Source of the DNA: Balamuthia mandrillaris
Lineage: Eukaryota > Discosea > Longamoebia > Balamuthiidae
NCBI GenBank assembly: GCA_031835245.1
Contig: JAVKOQ010000009.1
Location: forward strand, 248,001 to 312,000
Direction of reading: 5' to 3'
Length of the DNA stretch: 64,000 nt
Under the pieces are notes generated by a model that worked only from the letters and a program-made list of their open reading frames with translations, was not told the origin of the DNA and did not search any database. A program made the translations under genes and the position numbers. The stretch's first letter is position 1. The number at the start of each line of letters is the position of its first letter. Positions 23,687-34,548 of the stretch are shown here, in pieces.

Positions 23687-26600
23687 ATGGAAGAAGGAAC
23701 CGCTGGGGGGCTGGCGAACGTGCAGCCAGCAGCAGGCGGCAAGCAGTACGGCAAAGAGGAGGCCTTTCGTGCTGCCGTCAAGGAAGTGCTTCTCGGTGAG
23801 GATGATGGCTCCAACGGTATACAATACGATTCCTATCCTTTTTCAACTGTAGCCCTCATCTGCGATTACGTAACATAATCTCTTTTTTCTTTTTTCTTTT
23901 TTCTTTTTTCTTTTTTTTCTTTTTCCTCAACAACAAAAGAGAAAAGGTTTGCTTTTCTGCTGAGTTACAAAGTGCTGCAGCCTCCTTTCATGGACCTTAC
24001 CGAGCTTTACTTCCAAGAGTCCGTTCTCAAACTCTCTTTGTCTCTCGTTAACCCTTTGTGGGGTTTTTTTTTTAAAAAAATATTTGTTTGGCAAATAACA
24101 AAGATATGAACGCGTAGCAGCACTTTACGAAAAGGAGCTAAAGGCCAATGGCAACGCTACTATACTTCGCACCAGCAATTACATTTTTATTCTTCGGTAA
24201 CACCCCCTTCTTTTTTTTTTCTTCCTTCTTCCTTCTTCCTTCTACTTCCTTCCTTCTTATTTTCTGCCCTCTTTTGTTTCTTTACTTTCTGATGGTCGTT
24301 TCTTTCTTCTGACTTTTTGCCTTCTTTCTCCTCTTCTGAATGTTCTTGATTCTCTCCAACGAATAAAGGTTGCAAGACTTTGCAAGGGTATGGGTAACTC
24401 ATTTTCCGGAAGACCTCTCTCCCAAGTTTCACACCCGCCTGCGACTCCAGCTCAAGAACTACTCCACCCCAGCCGTCCTGAACGAGTTCAAGTTGCTCTT
24501 CCTGAAGAACAATCGCTCTACCTCTGCCATTCATCTCTCCCCATTCACGGCTAACAATTCTACTTCTTCTCTTTCTGCTCCAACTTCTCCCAATACTTCT
24601 CCTCCTGCTTCTCCTAAAGGTCGTCCCTCGTCTTCATCTTCTGTTTCGCCTTCTGGATCCACCATCCTTCTTACTGCAACTCAAACTTTGGACCTTCCTT
24701 CTTCGACGATCGAACGAAGAAGCGAAGGACAAAAAGAGAAGAGCCCGAGATCAAGAAGGAAGAACAAAGCAAAGTCTTTGACGATGGCAGAAGTGGAGCA
24801 GCTGACAAAAATTGTTAGTCAACAAAACAAAAAGGATAAAGAGAAGAGCAAGGAGAAAGGCAACAAAGAAAAGGACCATCATCAGCCGCATTATCATCAT
24901 CACACTATTGGCAGCAAGTTGAGAAAGAGAGGCAGTAGCATCAGTGCCTTCATCAGTGATCACCTCAAAGACAAACATACTTCCATACATTTGGATCGTT
25001 CCGCTTCTGTTGAAGACTGGCGAGAATTTTCTGGTTTCTCTCTGCGTTCTTGTTCATCTTATTCTTGCTCTTCTTCTTGTTCTTGTTCCTCTTCTTGTTC
25101 TTCTTCTTCTTCTTCTTCTTCTTCTTCTTCTTCTTCTTCTTCTTGTTCTTCTCCTTCTTGTGGTTCTTCTTCTCCCTCCTTCTCCTTTTTCCTTTTTTAA
25201 AACCAGTTTCTTTGTTGCTGACCAAGTGAAACACAAAAGCTGGCATAGTGGCCAGAGAAATTACAATGATAGAATGGGACTTGTTTCACCAAATCGGACC
25301 GAGAGAGTTTCTCAAGAACGGATGGCAAAAACCAGACAAAGAGCAGAGAGCACCCAACATCTGCCGCCTTATCCAACGCTTCAATGAATTGGGTTACTGG
25401 ATAGCAACTCAGATACTGACGAGTGAGGACAAGCAAAAGATTGTCATCATAAAGAAGTGCATCAAGATAGGCCAACACTTTTATCATCTGGGCAACTTCA
25501 ATGGGCTTATGGAGGTTTTGTCTGGTTTATCATGCAGTCCTATTGCTCGGTTGCAGGTTGGCTTCTCCTTGCTTCTATGGTTCTTCTTCATCTTCATCTG
25601 CTTCTAATTCATCATCATCATCTTCTTCTTCTTCTTCTTCTTCTTCTTCTTCTTCTTCTTGTTCTTGTTCTTGTTCTTCTTGTTCTTCTTGTTCTTCTTC
25701 TTCTTCTTGTTCTTCTTGTTCTTCTTCTTCTTCTTCTTCTTCTTCTTCTTCTTCTTCCTCTTTTCCTAGGTTGTCTTCATTCTCTCCTTGTTTTATTCTT
25801 TTGTACTTCTGTTTTTCATCCACTTATCTGTCTTCTTGGTCCGTTAGAACATCTGGAAAAGAGTGCCCCAAAGTCATCTCTCCATTTTGGCTGAGCTGGA
25901 TGAAGTGATGAGCACCTCCCGAAACTTTGTCAACTACAACGAAGCATTGGAGAAGCGAGAAAAGGCCGGTTTGCCGACATTACCTCACTTGGCTTACTTT
26001 CTTCGCCTGTTCACTCACCTCGACGAGTGCAATGAGCCCTTTATGCCGACGGATGGCTCTGTGAACTTTGACTTGCTCCTGTCGAGAGCGCAAATCATTC
26101 GGAGGATCATGCATTTGCAGTCTGTTGCTTTCACCTTTCCCAGGTATTTTTTTTTTCGTGTGTTCTTTCTTCGCATCGCTCTTTGTTCTTTGTTCTTTCT
26201 TCGTTCTTCGATTCTTCTTTCTTCTTTCTTCTTCCTTGCAAGTTTTAACAACAAAAAACAGGAATCAACAAGTGAAACAATATTTCACATCGTTAGATAA
26301 ACACTTTGTGGACGATGCAGAGATGCTCTACAACCTCTCTCTCTGCTGCTTCCCTCGCAAGGATCTCTCCTTCGACTCTGCCCCCTCTTCCGCATCATCT
26401 ACTCCCCGCGAAGAACAACAACAGAAAGAAGCTACGGAAGCAGCACAACATAAAGAAGAAGAAAAAGGAGGACAAGAAGAGCGAAAAGAAAAGAATGTTA
26501 CATTCAAGTTCTCGAGCGACGATCTGGAGGAACTAAAGTCTTTATGGGAACACAGCAGCTCTGGGCAGATCAAGACTCGCTTTGGGAAGAAGCTTCGAGA

Positions 26601-26775
26601 GCTGGCCGCTGCCGCTGCTGAGATAGAGTTTGAGGATGATGGAGAAGAAGAAAAGGAAGAAGCGGAAGCAAAGGAGGAAAAGAAGAAGAAAAAGAACAAG
26701 AAGAACAAGAAGGAAGAAGAGAGAAGCAACAGCACTCCCGAGATTCGGGTTGAGGCTCTTCACACCAAACACTGA
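23687..26775 (+). CDS. Ras guanine-nucleotide exchange factor (RasGEF_N + RasGEF)
   Basis: Seven exons: 23687-23816, 23940-24018, 24105-24196, 24369-25033, 25240-25556, 25848-26143, 26262-26775. The N-terminal part (FLLSYKVLQPPFMDLTELY, FARVWVTHFPEDLS) is a RasGEF_N domain. A Ser/Pro- and Lys-rich linker follows. The catalytic Cdc25-like domain begins at AREITMIEWDLFHQI and includes NICRLIQRFNELGYWIATQI, LSGLSCSPIARL, RVPQSHLSILAEL and HLAYFLRLFTHLDE, matching amoebozoan Gef proteins. A charged Lys/Glu tail ends the protein. It activates Ras-family GTPases by GDP release, typically in chemotaxis or macropinocytosis in amoebae. Two large TTC repeats lie in introns 4 and 5. Exon 2/3 junctions (24018/24105) are chosen by phase and are less sure. 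Confidence 0.88.
25066..25146 (+). repeat. TTC microsatellite in RasGEF intron 4
   Basis: TTC/TTG units on the sense strand, just after the donor at 25034. Confidence 0.9.
25617..25757 (+). repeat. TTC microsatellite in RasGEF intron 5
   Basis: About 45 TTC/TTG units on the sense strand between donor 25557 and acceptor 25847. Confidence 0.9.
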
Positions 26776-26872
26776 AGCAGGAAGCAAAGAAGAAGGAAGA
26801 TGCAACGAACAGAAGAAAGTAGATTTGCTGTTTTGTTGGGGGAAAAAACATTAATATTTCTCTTGTGTTGAG

Positions 26873-27337
26873 TTAGACATATTGTGCCTTCTTCTTGCCT
26901 CTTCTCCGTCTATCCCTCTTCTTGAGTCCGTCCATGCCTTTCTTGTTGGCCGCAGCCAAGGACATTTGAAAGTGAACCAGGTCCTTGGCCCGCAGCAACG
27001 TGCTGATTTTCTTGTGCTTGCCGTCCGTCGCTCGAATCAAGCACAAGTTCTCTCCTTCAGAAGTGGCTCCCCCTCCAGCAGAAGATCCCTGTTTTTTGTT
27101 GGTTGTGTCTTTCTTGCCTCCTCGTGGTTTGTCTTCATCTATTTGTTTTCGATGGAGAGTGTGTGTGAGTGAGAAAAAAATGTAGATTATGATAAGGGAA
27201 CGCCAAGTTTTTCAACAACAAAACAAAAACGGTACGTAACAGCGTTTCATTGTGATCCATACACTGCCTGAAGTCTTGGTGGCAGCGTAAAGGTTGGCCA
27301 GCTCTTCCAGAAACGCAGCATTGGAAAGTAACACCAT
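26873..27337 (-). CDS. SRP14: Signal recognition particle 14 kDa subunit
   Basis: Two exons, 27337-27241 and 27138-26873. The start MVLLSNAAFLEEL and the segment TSGSVWITMKRY match the SRP14 N-terminus. The second exon carries CLIRATDGKHKKIS, VHFQMSLAAANKKGMDGLKKRD and a basic tail, the core of the SRP9/14 Alu-binding fold. The intron (GTTACG...AATAG) joins in frame as ...KRY-EDKPRGGKK. SRP14 pairs with SRP9 on the Alu domain of SRP RNA and causes elongation arrest during targeting to the ER. The gene converges on RasGEF, with about 100 bp between stop codons. Confidence 0.92.
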
Positions 27338-28177
27338 TTCTTTCTTTCTTTGTTTTCTCTTTTCTCTCTTTTCTTTTTTTTTTTTTGATTTTTTTTTTTT
27401 TTTAAGGAATTGTTTATTGGCTATCTAGTGGGTTGAAACCGCTCAACCTCGTAGGTACATACATACAAACGGCACCTCTTACTTGTCCCACTGCCGCAGT
27501 GGACAGAGCACTTTGGGAGACACAAAGGTTGCTAGAAATCGCCACCATGTTCTCGGCAGAGTATTTTTCTTGGCTCGCCGGGTGAGGCCAAGGCCAGGCT
27601 TGTTGAAATTTTTCGTCGACCACTAAGTGCGGCTCCTTGGAGTCGAACACGCGGCCTTCCCCTTTCTGGCAGGCTATGACCAAATGGTAGACCACTCGGC
27701 CATGGGGGTGGGCCCTTTTTGATTTTGTTTGTGCCTTTTTTTCGAAGCTGACGTGGACATCTCCTTTTTCAACTACATTCCACGTCACCACCATTCCAGA
27801 GGGGTCATATTTTATAACTTTGGCTTTTTCTGCAGGACGTCCCTTCCGCTGCACTCTCCCTTGGGCAAGCGGAATAGGTTTGCGTGACGATGCTCCAGCT
27901 GTTTGTGTATGAGACAAGTTCGTAGTTTGGTTGCGGTGAGAAAATGGGAGGGTGACGCAGTAACGCTGCGTAATGCGCAGTTATTCTCCGTCAAACCTTG
28001 CAGGTGAACGCCCATATTAATATTAAAAGCCGAGGAGAGATTCTTCATACCCCCTTTCTTGTTCTTTTCACCCTCAAACGTTTGAGCGAGAGAAGGAGGG
28101 AGAAAGAACAGCACTCACCAAAAAAAAAAAAAAAATAACAAAATAGAAACAGTTTGCACGCACAAAAAGCTCTAACA
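27338..28177. other. Divergent intergenic region with tRNA-like element
   Basis: About 840 bp between the divergent SRP14 and sterol isomerase genes. A T-rich stretch follows SRP14's start. A Pol III-like element lies near 27625-27712 (separate entry). A 167-codon minus-strand frame (27414-27917) crosses it but shows no recognisable domain, and part of it is the tRNA-like sequence itself. Confidence 0.4.
27625..27712 (-). other. tRNA-like sequence (A box + B box), degenerate
   Basis: On the minus strand TGGCCGAGTGGT (27702-27691) fits the A box/D-arm of tRNA-Leu/Ser. GTTCGACTCC (27648-27639) fits the B box/T-arm, 55 nt downstream. The T-stem and acceptor do not pair, so a functional tRNA is unlikely; a pseudogene or the head of a tRNA-derived SINE fits better. 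The T-arm resembles the three cores at 23494-23639. Confidence 0.4.
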
Positions 28178-29092
28178 ATGCCCACCGAAAAGACAAAGTC
28201 TTCTTCCGCTGGTGGAACCCCCGGCACCACCAAAAAGAACACGCCCAAGTCATCATCGCCCTCCGCGAAGCAAACAAAGCCAACCAAACCTGTCGCTTCT
28301 TCTTCCTCCTCCTCATGCGCTTGTTCTTTCTCCAACGTGTTCTACAAGGCGGTGCGCCTCTCCTTCGTGAGCGCCTTTTTCGTTGTCCTCCTCTTCGCCG
28401 CTCTGATCGCGTTCGTGGACTTGTCCCCCTATTACGTCTTCCAACCTAACGTCCTCCATCAAGTGGCCAAAGAGGTGCTACAAGAGGTGCATCAACTCAG
28501 CAACAACACTTCCGCTGACGCTCCGCTCATCGAAAAAATGGTTCCTCTTCTGGTGGAGAAGCTCAGCCAACGTTACCCCAATCACATCAACAAAGAGCAG
28601 GAATGGGTGTTCAACAATGCGGGAGGGGCCATGGGAGTGCTCTACATACTGCATGCCTCCATTTCCGAGTACGTCATCATCTTTGGCACCCCCATCGGCA
28701 CGGAGGGACATACCGGACGTTTTGCTGCCGATGACTACTTTATCATTTTGGACGGCGAACAATGGTTTTGTTTCTTTCTCTCCTTCTTTTCCTTCAACCT
28801 GCCACCAACACCTTATAAAACCAAAACAAACAGGGCATTCTCGGCAGGTTCCTACCGGAAAGAGGTCTATAAGCCAGGAGAGATGCACCACCTTCCTCGC
28901 GGACACGCCCAAGCCTACCGCGCTCCCGACACCATGTGGGCCCTTGAGTACGCTCAGGGCTGGATCCCTGCCATGTTGCCGTTCGGCGTGGCGGACACCT
29001 TGACCAGCACGTTGGACGTTCACACTTTGGCTCAGACCTTTTGGCTTTATGCCAAGTTGGTTGTTCGTGAGTTGCTCCTTGGCAAGATCTAA
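28178..29092 (+). CDS. ERG2: ERG2 / sigma-1 receptor family (C-8 sterol isomerase)
   Basis: Two exons, 28178-28764 and 28834-29092, joined within a tryptophan codon (EQW-AFSAG). After a Ser/Lys-rich head comes a membrane segment (AFFVVLLFAALIAFV). The ERG2/SIGMAR1 fold follows: WVFNNAGGAMGVLYILHAS, SEYVIIFGTPIGTEGHTGR, YKPGEMHHLPRGHAQA, WALEYAQGWIPAMLPFG and DTLTSTLD. In sterol makers ERG2 shifts the delta-8 double bond to delta-7 in the ER; the animal sigma-1 receptor is a non-enzymatic relative. Free-living amoebae make ergosterol-type sterols, so an enzyme is more likely. The residue aligned with the family's essential glutamate, within the PGE of YKPGEMHH, is present. Confidence 0.93.
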   Translation: MPTEKTKSSSAGGTPGTTKKNTPKSSSPSAKQTKPTKPVASSSSSSCACSFSNVFYKAVRLSFVSAFFVVLLFAALIAFVDLSPYYVFQPNVLHQVAKEVLQEVHQLSNNTSADAPLIEKMVPLLVEKLSQRYPNHINKEQEWVFNNAGGAMGVLYILHASISEYVIIFGTPIGTEGHTGRFAADDYFIILDGEQWFCFFLSFFSFNLPPTPYKTKTNRAFSAGSYRKEVYKPGEMHHLPRGHAQAYRAPDTMWALEYAQGWIPAMLPFGVADTLTSTLDVHTLAQTFWLYAKLVVRELLLGKI

Positions 29093-29127
29093 AATACGTT
29101 TGTGTTTTTTTGAAGTGCAAGGCGAAG

Positions 29128-29176
<49 letters not shown>

Positions 29177-29212
29177 TGAGAGAGAGAGAGAGAAGAGAGA
29201 GAGGAGCGAAAT
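29128..29212. repeat. GA microsatellite downstream of the sterol isomerase gene
   Basis: About 35 GA units with a few A or T interruptions in the short spacer between the sterol isomerase gene and the convergent LIM gene. Confidence 0.9.
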
Positions 29213-29330
29213 AAAGAGAGACAGAAGCAAATGGTGAAACAACGGTTTCTTTTCTTCTCCAATCTTCAATACAAATTTAATAAAAAAGAAAGTGGCCAAA
29301 AGTAACAAAGGAGCGTTGTTCTTTTCGTGT

Positions 29331-29735
29331 TTAGTAGCCTTCGTAGTGTCCCTCATAGCCACCCTGGTCATAACCCTGCTGGTAACCTTGATCGTAGCCT
29401 CCTTGTCCTCCTTGGTCATAGCCGCCGTACTCACCGGCATCAGCCTTGGGCTGTCCCCACGACCCTCCGGCATCAGATTGAGAGACAGCTGCATCGCTGG
29501 AGTACTCACCGCTGTCGGCACGCTTCTCAGCGTCAAAGGAGGTGACCTTAGTGACGCTAGGGGGGTAGTGCACAGCGCAGAAGAGCTGGCCTTCGAAAGC
29601 CTTGAAGTTTTTCAGGGTGAGGGAGGTCTTGCAGGTCACGCATCGAAAGCAGCCCTTGTGGTAGGTCTTGTTGGCACCTTTCATGGCCTCCACTGGGTAG
29701 ACCGTCTTGTTGCAAAAGCCACACTTGGGGTTCAT
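29331..29735 (-). CDS. Single-LIM protein with Gly/Tyr/Asp/Gln-rich tail
   Basis: One exon of 134 codons. A single LIM domain occupies residues 1-60: CGFCNKTVYPVEAM, KTYHKGCFRCVTC, and a final CAVHY supply the zinc ligands in the CRP/LIM order. The tail is a tandem of GGYDQG-like units ending in GHYEGY. LIM domains bind proteins, commonly in actin structures, and the tail is a low-complexity sequence of the type that can phase-separate. Similar short LIM proteins are abundant in amoebae (Dictyostelium Lim family). The start is the first Met, immediately followed by the first zinc knuckle. Confidence 0.88.
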   Translation of the reverse strand: MNPKCGFCNKTVYPVEAMKGANKTYHKGCFRCVTCKTSLTLKNFKAFEGQLFCAVHYPPSVTKVTSFDAEKRADSGEYSSDAAVSQSDAGGSWGQPKADAGEYGGYDQGGQGGYDQGYQQGYDQGGYEGHYEGY

Positions 29736-30066
29736 GGTTGTCTGGTTTGTTTGTTTGCTTGTTTACAAAGAAAGTAAAAAAAGGAGGGCGTCAGAGGTGC
29801 AGCAGCTTTTGTATTTCTGTTTAAAAAGAAAAAGAAGAAAGAAAACCGATTATTTTGCTTTCTTGTTTTTCGTTTGAAGCACCAAAAGGCGTGGTTTGTT
29901 GCCTGGAGAAACAGCAGCTCAAGTAAGGCAAAAATGCGTTTATTAAAAGATGTATACCCGAGTGAGTTGATGGCGGGTATGTCTAGCCGGAACATAGGGC
30001 AACTCCTCACAAAAAGAGTGGACAAACCTCAAACAAATAGTGTTTGTTGTGGTTGGTTCGGAGTTT

Positions 30067-30103
30067 TGTAATTTCAGCCAATGAATGAGATTCGGTGACA
30101 TCA
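30067..30103 (+). promoter_or_regulatory. CCAAT + CRE-like composite module, copy 1
   Basis: TGTAATTTCAGCCAATGA (30067-30084), nine bases, then GGTGACATCA (30094-30103). The 18-mer, the spacer length and the 10-mer are all repeated exactly at 34427-34463. TGTCGACA follows 45 bp downstream. Confidence 0.6.
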
Positions 30104-30147
30104 TCACTATGGAGCGTCGACGTTACCGAATTTCGTGCTCTTTTGTT

Positions 30148-30155
30148 GTCGACAA
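30148..30155. promoter_or_regulatory. TGTCGACA motif
   Basis: Octamer palindrome 130 bp upstream of the start codon at 30285. Confidence 0.5.
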
Positions 30156-30284
30156 ACAATTATTCTAAAACATGTTCATGACGACACGGAAAATTGCGGG
30201 AATTCGGAAGAAAATAGCATGAAAAAAAGTAAAAAATTGAAATTTGAACGAAAGGAGTGGAAAAAAAAGTGAGAAGAAGAAAAG

Positions 30285-32270
30285 ATGAGGTTGAGAGGAG
30301 CCACAGGAGGAGCCTCAATGGCCCCATCCGTGAGGTGCAACAGCGGCGGAAGAGCCACTAGCTTTCAGCTGGGTTGCCTTCACAGATCAACAACACCAAC
30401 GTGGACAAGAACAAGCACAGCGGCTTCTGCCTCTGTTTTCTGCTCCGCTACATCCCCATCTTTCAAAGTGGAGAACTGGAGAAGCTACACCAGCGAAGGA
30501 GCGAGAAAGGTTTATTTTTTTTTTTGAGAATGCGTGCTTGCTCTTTTTTTTGTTTCCTCGTTCTTCTTCTCCTTTTTTTTTCATGCCGTTGAGCTTTTTT
30601 TTCCCCCTCCGATAGAGCAACAGGTTGGCACTGGAGAAAAGTCCTTACCTGCTGCAACACCAGCACAACCCCGTTGACTGGTTGCCCTACGGAAAGGAAG
30701 CTTTTGAGAAGGCCAAACAACTAGACAGGCCCCTTTTCATTAGCATTGGCTATTGTAACTCATGTTCTTCCTCTGCTTCTGCTTCTGCTTCTGCTTCTGA
30801 TTCTTCTTGTTGTTGTTGTTGTTGTTCTTCCTCCTCCTCTTCTTCTTCTTCTTCTTCTTCTTCTTCTTCTTCTTCTTCTTTCTTCTTCTTCTTCTTCTTC
30901 TTCTTCTTCTTCTTCTTCTTCTTCTTCTTCTTCTTCTTTGTGTTCTTCTCTCGCACCACATCAACCAACAACAAACAAACACAAACAGTATCGTGCCATT
31001 GGTGCCACGTAATGGAAAGGGAGTCTTTTGAGGATGAAAAAGTAGCACAGGTGCTCAACAACAACTTTGTGCCGGTCAAGGTGGACAGAGAGGAAATGCC
31101 TGATGTCGATACCATTTACTTGCGAGCTGCAATGAGTCTACGCGTGTCATGCGGATGGCCTCTCAGTGTTTGGGCTACTCCTGACGGGCATCCCTTCCAT
31201 GCTGGGTTTGTAGCCCCCTTTTTTCCTCCCGCTTTTTTTCTCCGCTCTGTTCGTTGTCCCCCTCTCCCCTCCTCCTCCTCCCTCCCTCCCTCCCCTCCCT
31301 CCCTCCCTCCCTCCCTCCCCTCCCTCCCTCCCCCTCCCTCCCTCCCTCCTCCCCTCCCTCCCTCCCTCCCTCCCTCCTCCCCTCCTCCCTCCCTCCTCCT
31401 CCCTCCCTCCCTCTCCCTCCCTTCCTCCCTCCTCCTCCCTCCCTCCCTCCCTCTCTCCTCTCTCTTATTCTTTTCTGGTATTTTGTTCATTTCAAGATAA
31501 AGAATACACTATGCTCATTTGAAGAGACAGAACTTACTTTCCAAAGGAACTGTTTCTAAAAGTTTTAGACCAGGTGACGAAATCATGGCAAAACCAAAGA
31601 GATGTGCTGCAATCTTTATCGGAGAGCGTGCAGCAGCTTACACAACAAACAACATCCATATTTGATACTACTAACCCACTGCCAAGCGTCTCAGTTCTAA
31701 AGAAAGCCATAGAACAGGCAGAAGGCTCGTTTTCTCATTTCTTCTTTTTTCCTTGCCTTTTTTCCTCGTTCCGTTTCCTTATTATCTTCTTTTCCTCTCC
31801 CTTCCAGAACTCTTTGACGCTGAATGGGGAGGTTTTGGACGACCTCCAAAGTTTCCTATGAGTGTACGTTTGCAGTTCTTAATGCGAATGTACCTTCGCA
31901 TCCCCGACAAAAGAATTTCAGATATGGTAGAAAAGACTTTGCAGAGCATGGCATGGGGTGGACTCTATGATCACTTGGGAGGAGGTTTTGCACGGTACTC
32001 CACCGACAGACAATGGCTTATACCTCGTACGTTTTTGTTGAATTCGGTCAAGTGTTGTTGTCGGCGTTTCGTTAACTCGTATTCGTTTCGTGTATCGCAG
32101 ATTTTGAGAAAATGTTGTATGACAATGCTCTGTTGGCTCAAACGTATGTGGAGGCATTCCTCCTTACAAAGAATCCAACCTACGCATCCATTGCAAAAGA
32201 GACGCTGCATTATGTACTCAATCGTATGGAAAACAAGGAGCTTGGTGGATTTTACTCTGCAGGTGCTCTT

Positions 32271-32312
<42 letters not shown>

Positions 32313-33806
32313 CCTCTCCATTCCCTCTCTTAATCTTCATCGCGGGAGCCCCTATCATATGTATTCACATTTTAGCAAAATTCAGAGGACGCTGACAGCG
32401 AAGGAAAAGAAGGAAAATTTTACGTCTGGACTAATGCTCAACTGCAATCGTTACTCACTGCGGAGGTACTATTTTTTCCTTCTGAAGTTTTAAGAGAACG
32501 ACTCACCGTGAATGGTAATTCGACCTTGTTTGGAAAAGGAATTTGAACTGGTTAGAGCAGTATATGGGGTAACACGCGACGGCAACTTTGAACACGGGAC
32601 AACCCACCTCAGCCTACAGAAAAATTATAAATGGGAGGACAAGAAGCAACCTCTTCTACGGAGTGCACACGAAAAACTTTTCCGGGCAAGAAAACAACGG
32701 ATTCATCCTTTACGTACAGTTTATCTGTTCTTTCTTATTTTCTGGTTCTTCTGCAACAACACGAATCTAAATATCATAAATAGGAGATGACAAGCAATTG
32801 GTTTCATGGAACGCATTGATGATAAAAGCGATGGCCGCTGCTGCACAAGCTTTCAATGAAGAACATGAGAGAGACGACAAGAAAGCTTTTCTAGAGGCAG
32901 CACAACGAGCTGCTCACTTTCTTCGGGACAAGCTCTACAACCCGGAAACAGGCACTTTGTACCGTCGGTACATAGATGGAGATGTGCGCTACCAAGGCAC
33001 ATTGGATGATTATGCATATCTCATTTCTGCCTTGTTAACACTTTACCAAACTGATTGGAACGCATCTTGGTGTGTATATTTTTACTCTCTTTCTTTTCGT
33101 CTTATTTCTTTGTTATGTGTTTCCTAATTTGTTGTTCAAAAGGTTGAAATGGGCCATAGAATTACAACGCCACCAAGACGACTTTTTTTGGGACAAAGCC
33201 TCATCTTCCTCCTCTTCGCAACAACAAACAGAACAAGGAGGGTATTTCTTTACACCAGACAACATGGACGAGAGCCTTCCTCTCATTGCTCGCACCAAAG
33301 AGTTCACAGACGGAAGCATTCCCAATCCAAACTCTGTCTCCATCCTCAACCTCCTTAAACTTAATGCTTTCACTTACCGCGTGGAGTACAAGCGAAAAGC
33401 TCATCACATTCTTCGTTTGATACAGCCTGCTTTGAATGCAGCTCCAGCTTATTTTTCTCAGAGCCTTTTAGCGATTGACTTTGCTTTAAGCAGTGGACAA
33501 TTGGCCATCGTTCTTCCTTCATCTGAAGCTAGCGAAGAAACAGAAGAACAAAAGGCAGAAATGATATCTGCTTTGCGCAGACTTTACTTGCCAAACGTTG
33601 TAATTGCTATCGGAAGGGAAGCCGTAGCAAACGAAGGAACAAGAGAAGAAGAGGCGTTTGTTCCTCCGTTACTTCAGGGAAAGACGGCATTGAACGGTCG
33701 TGTGACGGCCTATTTTTGTGAAGGATACACGTGCAAACGTCCTGTTCAGAATGGCGATGAATTGACACAACAATTGTTGGAGCATATAAGAGCACATCGC
33801 TTTTGA
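30285..33806 (+). CDS. SPATA20/YyaL homologue (thioredoxin-like + six-hairpin domain)
   Basis: Ten exons, approximately 30285-30509, 30616-30754, 30989-31205, 31531-31728, 31808-32026, 32101-32262, 32386-32465, 32539-32713, 32784-33069, 33143-33806. An Arg/Ser/Thr-rich head without acidic residues may be a transit peptide. The DUF255 thioredoxin-like part is clear: [20 protein letters not shown], the CHWCH motif, [23 protein letters not shown], and FHAG joined to TYFP. The alpha-helical toroid follows: [46 protein letters not shown]. The family is conserved from bacteria to man, with unclear chemistry. The junction after exon 4 needs a GC donor (AAG/GCTCGT) to join FDAEWGGFG in frame, because no GT fits. 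Intron 2 is a huge TTC repeat and intron 3 a CCCT repeat. Confidence 0.9.
30772..30941 (+). repeat. TTC microsatellite in intron
   Basis: CTTCTG units then a TTC run of about 100 bp filling intron 2 of the SPATA20-like gene. Confidence 0.95.
31259..31466 (+). repeat. CCCT/CCT repeat in intron
   Basis: About 200 bp of almost pure C and T (CCCT, CCTCCT) in intron 3 of the SPATA20-like gene. Read on the minus strand it is a G-rich GGGA tract that could form quadruplex or triplex structures. Confidence 0.9.
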
Positions 33807-34426
33807 AAATAAAACATTTTCTTTCTTTCCATCCATCGATTGACATCAGCTCTTGTTCTCCTCTTCTTCTAACCTCTTCGGAAACTCTTGTTCCTCCATC
33901 CGCTCCACCTCTTGACCCCGTTTCTTCTTTTTCTTCTTCCTCCTTCATCTTCCTTCAGACGGTACGCGCAAAGGTTATGCAAACACTCTTCATCGAGCTC
34001 CCACTTTCACGCCCTATCATCCCGTTGGCCTCCTTCTCCCTCTTCCTCACGTTCATGAACGTACTTCATCGCACGAGAGGCCAGACGCCGCCACTCGCAG
34101 AGGTGAACTCAAAGAGGTAAGCAGATCCGGCACCGTTCCTGCATGCGTCTCCATGAGTTCCACCAGCTGAAAGGCTCTCTCCATGGCATCCTCTTTCTCC
34201 GCCATTGAATTTGTACTTGTGGATTCTGAAACGGTTCACAAAGTTGGCTGTCTTCTCAACACGTGCGTTTCTTGTTTGGCAACCTTGAAGCAGAACAGCG
34301 TTCCATTGTTCAGCTATTGAAACTTTATCATTAGAAAGGAGAAGGGTTGTTCTTTGTGCGTTGTGTGGCTTTGAGGGTTGGGGGGTAAGAGAAAGGGGTT
34401 GTGGCGAACAAGAAACCAACCGACGT

Positions 34427-34463
34427 TTGTAATTTCAGCCAATGAGGGAGGTATGGTGACATC
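34427..34463 (+). promoter_or_regulatory. CCAAT + CRE-like composite module, copy 2
   Basis: The same 18-mer with CCAAT (34427-34444), nine bases, then GGTGACATCA (34454-34463), exactly as at 30067-30103. The intervening nine bases differ. TGTCGACA follows at 34505. Confidence 0.6.
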
Positions 34464-34504
34464 AGCTCTTCATAGTTTTCGTGTCGTCACGTAAACCTCA
34501 ATTT

Positions 34505-34548
34505 TGTCGACAGACAGGAGAGCACCAAATATGCTTTTATTGTCGACA
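34505..34548. promoter_or_regulatory. Paired TGTCGACA motifs
   Basis: TGTCGACA at 34505-34512 and again at 34541-34548, both followed by GA(C), 160-205 bp upstream of the SHK-like start codon. Confidence 0.5.

Larger units (their letters stand above)
29736..30284. other. Divergent promoter of LIM and SPATA20-like genes
   Basis: 550 bp with no convincing gene. It contains the CCAAT/CRE-like composite module at 30067-30103 and TGTCGACA at 30148-30155. Confidence 0.5.

Noticed and set aside
27414-27917. 167-codon minus-strand frame upstream of SRP14
   Set aside because: No recognisable domain, and part of it is the tRNA-like sequence; kept only as spacer.
31116-31490. Gly/Arg/Glu-rich minus-strand frame in the CCCT repeat
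   Set aside because: It is the complement of an intronic simple repeat.
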